Shown here in pieces: positions 5,951-8,848 of a stretch of 8,848 nt of DNA. The translations under genes and the position numbers were made by a program. The notes beneath the pieces are model-generated. The model did no database searches. It had not been told where the DNA came from and was given only the letters and a program-made list of their open reading frames with translations. Each line of letters opens with the position of its first letter. Positions within the stretch are counted from its first letter, which is position 1. The stretch is from assembly GCA_023428655.1 (NCBI GenBank), contig JAEYXC010000445.1:1-8848 (forward strand). Reading direction: 5' to 3'. This DNA is from Bacillota bacterium (GTDB lineage Bacteria > Bacillota > Clostridia > Lachnospirales > Lachnospiraceae).

Positions 5951-7459
5951 TTATTTGACTTGAATGCGAATCATATTGAAGGAAAGTGGTTGAAGCCTTG
6001 CTTCTATGGATCCCTCGACCACTTTAGAATCCTCTACTTGATATGGCTTAACTTCATTATGATTCTTGAAATTAGAGGCCTTCTTATCCGTATGACTTAT
6101 TGCAAGATGTTCCTTCATACACTCTACTTGGAATTCCTGAAGCATTAAGTGTAAATCAACACTCTCTTCTTCGCTTCGGTTCACCGCAAAAATAACCAGC
6201 TCATTTTCCTTATCATTGAATACAACCACTTCGTCCACGTAAGGTACATTCTCAAATCCCTCACAGGAATAAGCCTGACATTGTAATAAATCCTTCATTA
6301 CAATACCATTTCCATAATGCGCCATCCACGAGAATGGATAGAATATAGGTTGTACCCAAACCTCTCCACCTTTATTCGTCATAATGGCTGCACTGATATT
6401 AGTCAATAAAGACTGACACGCTATTTTTATTCGATCGGCATGCTTGATAAAGTTCATCATCATACTGGAGAACAGTAAGCAGTCCTCCATGGTATAAATC
6501 TGTTCACTTAGATGGGGTGCAATCTGCCAAGGTTTCTCATCCACTTGAGCGGCTACTTCTTTATCCGGAATGGACCATACACCCCACTCATCAAAGCTAA
6601 TATCAAGAACCTTTTTAGAACGCTTCTTTGCTTTTACAACATCACATGCTGCAATGACTGTATTAATATAGTTTTCCATATCAATGGATTGAGCAAGAAA
6701 ATATTTGGTACCCTTTTCTTGATTCCCGTAATACTGATGAAGTGATATATAATCTACATAATCATAAGTGTATCCTAAGGTAATCAGTTCCCAGTCCGGA
6801 TAAGTTATCATGTCAGATTTACTGCTCCCGCAAGACACCAATTTGATTTCCGAATCTACCTGCTTCATCGCTTTTGCTGTCTCTTGTGCCAATCTTCCAT
6901 ATTCATCGGCTAACTTATGCCCGATCTGCCAATCGCCGTCCATTTCATTGCCAAGACACCATGTTTTGATTTGATATGGCTGCTCTGCTCCATGTTTTCG
7001 CCTTAAATCACTATAATAAGTTCCTTCTTTTATGTTACAGTACTCAACTAATGATACTGCATTCTCTATTCCTTTTGTTCCTAGATTTACTGCAAAAATA
7101 GGCTCTATGTCTGCTTTTTTTGCCCACTTCATAAATTCATTGGTTCCGAATTCGTTGGTTTCGATTGATCTCCATGCAATTTCCAAACGCTTAGGACGAT
7201 CTTGTGCCGGTCCAACTCCATCCCTCCAATCGTAGCATGAAACAAAATTTCCCCCAGGATAACGAATGCCTGTTACCCCCATTTCCTTAACCTTCTCAAG
7301 CACATCCCCACGAAAACCATCTTCATCCGCTGTTGGATGCCCTGGTTCATAGATTCCGGAATATACAACTCTTCCCATATGCTCTACAAAAGAACTATAT
7401 ATTCGCCTATCAATTCTAGCCTTTACATAAGCTTTATTTACAATGATATCCGCCTTCAT
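5951..7459 (-). CDS. abfA: GH51 alpha-L-arabinofuranosidase, intracellular
   Basis: This 502-residue enzyme should release terminal alpha-L-arabinofuranosyl units from arabino-oligosaccharides in the cytoplasm; there is no signal peptide. GH51 landmarks are SSFVEHMGRVVYSGIYEPGHP (about 22-42), GIRYPGGNFVSCYDWRDGVGP (about 64-84), WCLGNEMDG (about 167-175, Glu172 the acid/base) and DISFDEWGVW (about 286-295, Glu291 the nucleophile). The length and the spacing of the two Glu residues match Bacillus/Geobacillus AbfA. A C-terminal beta-domain follows. The open frame extends to 7528 inside the permease gene, but ATG at 7459 has GGAGG 6 nt upstream and starts the usual family N-terminus. It lies 17 nt after the permease stop, so it is co-transcribed with the transporter. 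Arabinan or arabinoxylan fragments taken up by that transporter are the likely source of substrate. Confidence 0.95.
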   Translation of the reverse strand: MKADIIVNKAYVKARIDRRIYSSFVEHMGRVVYSGIYEPGHPTADEDGFRGDVLEKVKEMGVTGIRYPGGNFVSCYDWRDGVGPAQDRPKRLEIAWRSIETNEFGTNEFMKWAKKADIEPIFAVNLGTKGIENAVSLVEYCNIKEGTYYSDLRRKHGAEQPYQIKTWCLGNEMDGDWQIGHKLADEYGRLAQETAKAMKQVDSEIKLVSCGSSKSDMITYPDWELITLGYTYDYVDYISLHQYYGNQEKGTKYFLAQSIDMENYINTVIAACDVVKAKKRSKKVLDISFDEWGVWSIPDKEVAAQVDEKPWQIAPHLSEQIYTMEDCLLFSSMMMNFIKHADRIKIACQSLLTNISAAIMTNKGGEVWVQPIFYPFSWMAHYGNGIVMKDLLQCQAYSCEGFENVPYVDEVVVFNDKENELVIFAVNRSEEESVDLHLMLQEFQVECMKEHLAISHTDKKASNFKNHNEVKPYQVEDSKVVEGSIEARLQPLSFNMIRIQVK

Positions 7460-7465
7460 GTATAA

Positions 7466-7470
7466 CCTCC
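7466..7470 (-). promoter_or_regulatory. Ribosome binding site that decides the GH51 start
   Basis: GGAGG on the minus strand lies 6 nt before ATG at 7459, between the permease stop and this start. It excludes the longer open frame from 7528. Confidence 0.8.
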
Positions 7471-7476
7471 ATATAA

Positions 7477-8307
7477 TTATTCTTTTGTGCCTGCAGTTGC
7501 TATTCCTTCTACAAAATATTTCTGACAAGCTATGTATAACACCAATAAGGGGGTAAGTGAAATCATAGTTGCAGCTAATGTAGGGCCGTATTTAATCACT
7601 TTATTACCTACCAATATGGCTAGTCCTGCAGATAATGTCCTCTTATCCGGTGAACTAGTGAGCATCAATGGATAAAGAAGATCATTCCAGTTGTTCATAA
7701 AATGGAATATTGCAAGACTAAAGAGTGCCGGTTTGCATAGTGGTAGCATTAAGTAACGGTATATGCGAAATTCTCCCATTCCATCCATTCGTCCAGACTC
7801 CTCTAAGGATTTTGGAAGTCCTACAAAGAAAGATCTCATCATATAGATGCCAAAAGCGCTGGTTGCTCTAGGAAGTATCAATCCAAGATATGTATCCAAT
7901 AGTTTCAATTTATATATCTCAATATAAAGCGGTGTCATAATGATCTGAAATGGAACCATCATAGTTAAGAGGATGATGGAAAACAACAGCTTTGACCCTT
8001 TAAAATTCATTCTTGCAAATGCGTAGCCTGCCATCGAATCGAACATTACACTAATTAATGTAACACCACCTGCAAATATGACTGTACTTTTTGTCATATC
8101 AAAAATCGGAATACTTTTCGCTACATAGAGATATTGTGATATGGTCCATTCCTTGGGGAAAAATAAGGGTGGATACGATATTACATCCGAATCTGTTTTG
8201 AAGGAGGAAACAAATAACCAGATAATAGGTACTAATACTAAAATAACCATACCAGTGGTGATAATAAAACCAATGACACTACCGAGTGTGATTTTTTTCT
8301 TATTCAC
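7477..8307 (-). CDS. MalG/AraQ-type sugar ABC transporter permease (CUT1)
   Basis: This 276-residue inner-membrane protein shows about six hydrophobic segments. The cytoplasmic EAA-type loop at about residues 169-193 (EESGRMDGMGEFRIYRYLMLPL, then CKP) docks the transport ATPase. NNWNDLLYPLML (about 204-215) and a C-terminal YFVEGIATAGTKE are typical of the MalG group. An ATG at 8334 is in frame but poorly served by a ribosome binding site. GTG at 8307 is preceded by GGAGAGG and gives the family length with a basic tail (VNKKK) before the first membrane segment, so I chose it. It then overlaps the upstream permease by 8 nt, suggesting coupled translation. With the upstream permease it forms the membrane channel; linkage to GH51 suggests arabino-oligosaccharides as substrate. 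The ATPase is not in the window. Confidence 0.93.
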   Translation of the reverse strand: MNKKKITLGSVIGFIITTGMVILVLVPIIWLFVSSFKTDSDVISYPPLFFPKEWTISQYLYVAKSIPIFDMTKSTVIFAGGVTLISVMFDSMAGYAFARMNFKGSKLLFSIILLTMMVPFQIIMTPLYIEIYKLKLLDTYLGLILPRATSAFGIYMMRSFFVGLPKSLEESGRMDGMGEFRIYRYLMLPLCKPALFSLAIFHFMNNWNDLLYPLMLTSSPDKRTLSAGLAILVGNKVIKYGPTLAATMISLTPLLVLYIACQKYFVEGIATAGTKE

Positions 8308-8848
8308 TTGCTTCCTCTCCTTTCTCCAGAACATATCTTCTGAGTATAAATGTTATCGTAGCGATGATCACGAAAAGATATACAGAAATTGAAGAGGCAT
8401 ATCCCAGTTCATATGGAGCAGTCTGAAAACCTCGATCATATATGTACTGTACTAGAGTCTCAGTCTTATTCAAAGGCCCACCCTGTGTCATTACATATGC
8501 TTGATCAAACATTTGTATTGCACTAATTGTTGTAGTTACAATACAAAAACTAATGGTTGGCCATATGCTAGGAATCGTAATACATGCAAACTTCTTAAAA
8601 ATATTGGCTCCATCCATATCTGCTGCCTCATATAAGGAAGCTGGTACATTAAGAATCGCTGCTGTGATCAACGTTAATGTATAGCCGAAGCCTTTCCATG
8701 CACTAACCGCGATAATGGTAGGCATTGCAAGCTTAGGATCCTTGAGAAATGATATACTCTCAACTCCCATTTGCCGTAATAGATAAGGAAGTATTCCTAG
8801 ATTTGGATCCAGGAGCATTGACCAGACAATACCGATCGCTGTCATAGA
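8300..8848 (-). CDS. MalF/AraP-type sugar ABC transporter permease (CUT1), 5' end outside window
   Basis: The visible 182 codons are the C-terminal part of a permease that runs in from beyond the window. The frame is open to the edge, so the ATG at 8845 is not taken as the start; the family length suggests over 100 residues are missing. An EAA loop (YEAADMDGANIFKKFACITI, then PSIWP) lies at about 72-96 from that internal Met. The hallmark MTQGGPLNKTETLVQYIYDRGF follows at about 119-140, and a last membrane segment ends in a basic tail. These mark the MalF/UgpA/AraP group, partner of the downstream MalG-type permease. The preceding gene is probably the substrate-binding lipoprotein, but it cannot be seen. 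Confidence 0.92.
   Translation of the reverse strand, partial: SMTAIGIVWSMLLDPNLGILPYLLRQMGVESISFLKDPKLAMPTIIAVSAWKGFGYTLTLITAAILNVPASLYEAADMDGANIFKKFACITIPSIWPTISFCIVTTTISAIQMFDQAYVMTQGGPLNKTETLVQYIYDRGFQTAPYELGYASSISVYLFVIIATITFILRRYVLEKGEEASE
8314..8320 (-). promoter_or_regulatory. Ribosome binding site that decides a GTG start
   Basis: GGAGAGG on the minus strand lies 6 nt before GTG at 8307-8305, within the 3' end of the upstream permease gene. It favours the GTG start over ATG at 8334. Confidence 0.65.

Noticed and set aside
7460..7528. 23-codon N-terminal extension of the GH51 enzyme
   Set aside because: It overlaps the permease gene and is not part of the GH51 fold; GGAGG just before ATG 7459 marks the real start.

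Overview
This AT-rich window carries seven genes, all on the minus strand, so transcription runs from high to low coordinates. The family mix points to a Gram-positive anaerobe of the Clostridia, most likely Lachnospiraceae: a DUF4358-type lipoprotein next to an MBOAT acyltransferase and a DHHW-family protein, CUT1 sugar permeases, an intracellular GH51 arabinofuranosidase, and strong AGGAGG-type ribosome binding sites. This placement is inferred from gene content; no marker gene is present.

Right half (about 4871-8848), in transcription order: the 3' part of a MalF/AraP-type permease that enters from outside the window, a MalG/AraQ-type permease (GTG start, 8-nt overlap), a GH51 alpha-L-arabinofuranosidase, and a LacI-family repressor. 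This is an arabino-oligosaccharide uptake and hydrolysis cluster. Its permease-permease-GH51 order matches araP-araQ-abfA of Bacillus subtilis. The binding protein is presumably upstream, outside the window, and no transport ATPase is visible. A long inverted repeat at 4711-4773 probably ends this unit.

Left half (about 1-4445), in transcription order: a DUF4358-type lipoprotein, a 254-nt spacer holding several hairpins, an AlgI-like MBOAT O-acyltransferase, an AlgJ/AlgX-like DHHW protein, and a membrane-anchored NodB-type polysaccharide deacetylase cut off by the window start. The MBOAT and DHHW genes form a pair expected to move acetyl groups across the membrane onto an envelope or secreted glycan. 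The deacetylase suggests that the same or another envelope glycan is also de-N-acetylated.

The most unusual non-coding feature is the hairpin cluster at 3584-3744, between the lipoprotein and MBOAT genes. Two of its hairpins have unrelated arm sequences but share a loop motif, TCGC(G/A)(A/T)AGCGTGCT. A further hairpin at 3531-3574 ends just before the MBOAT ribosome binding site. I found no RNA genes, insertion sequences, CRISPR arrays or phage genes.
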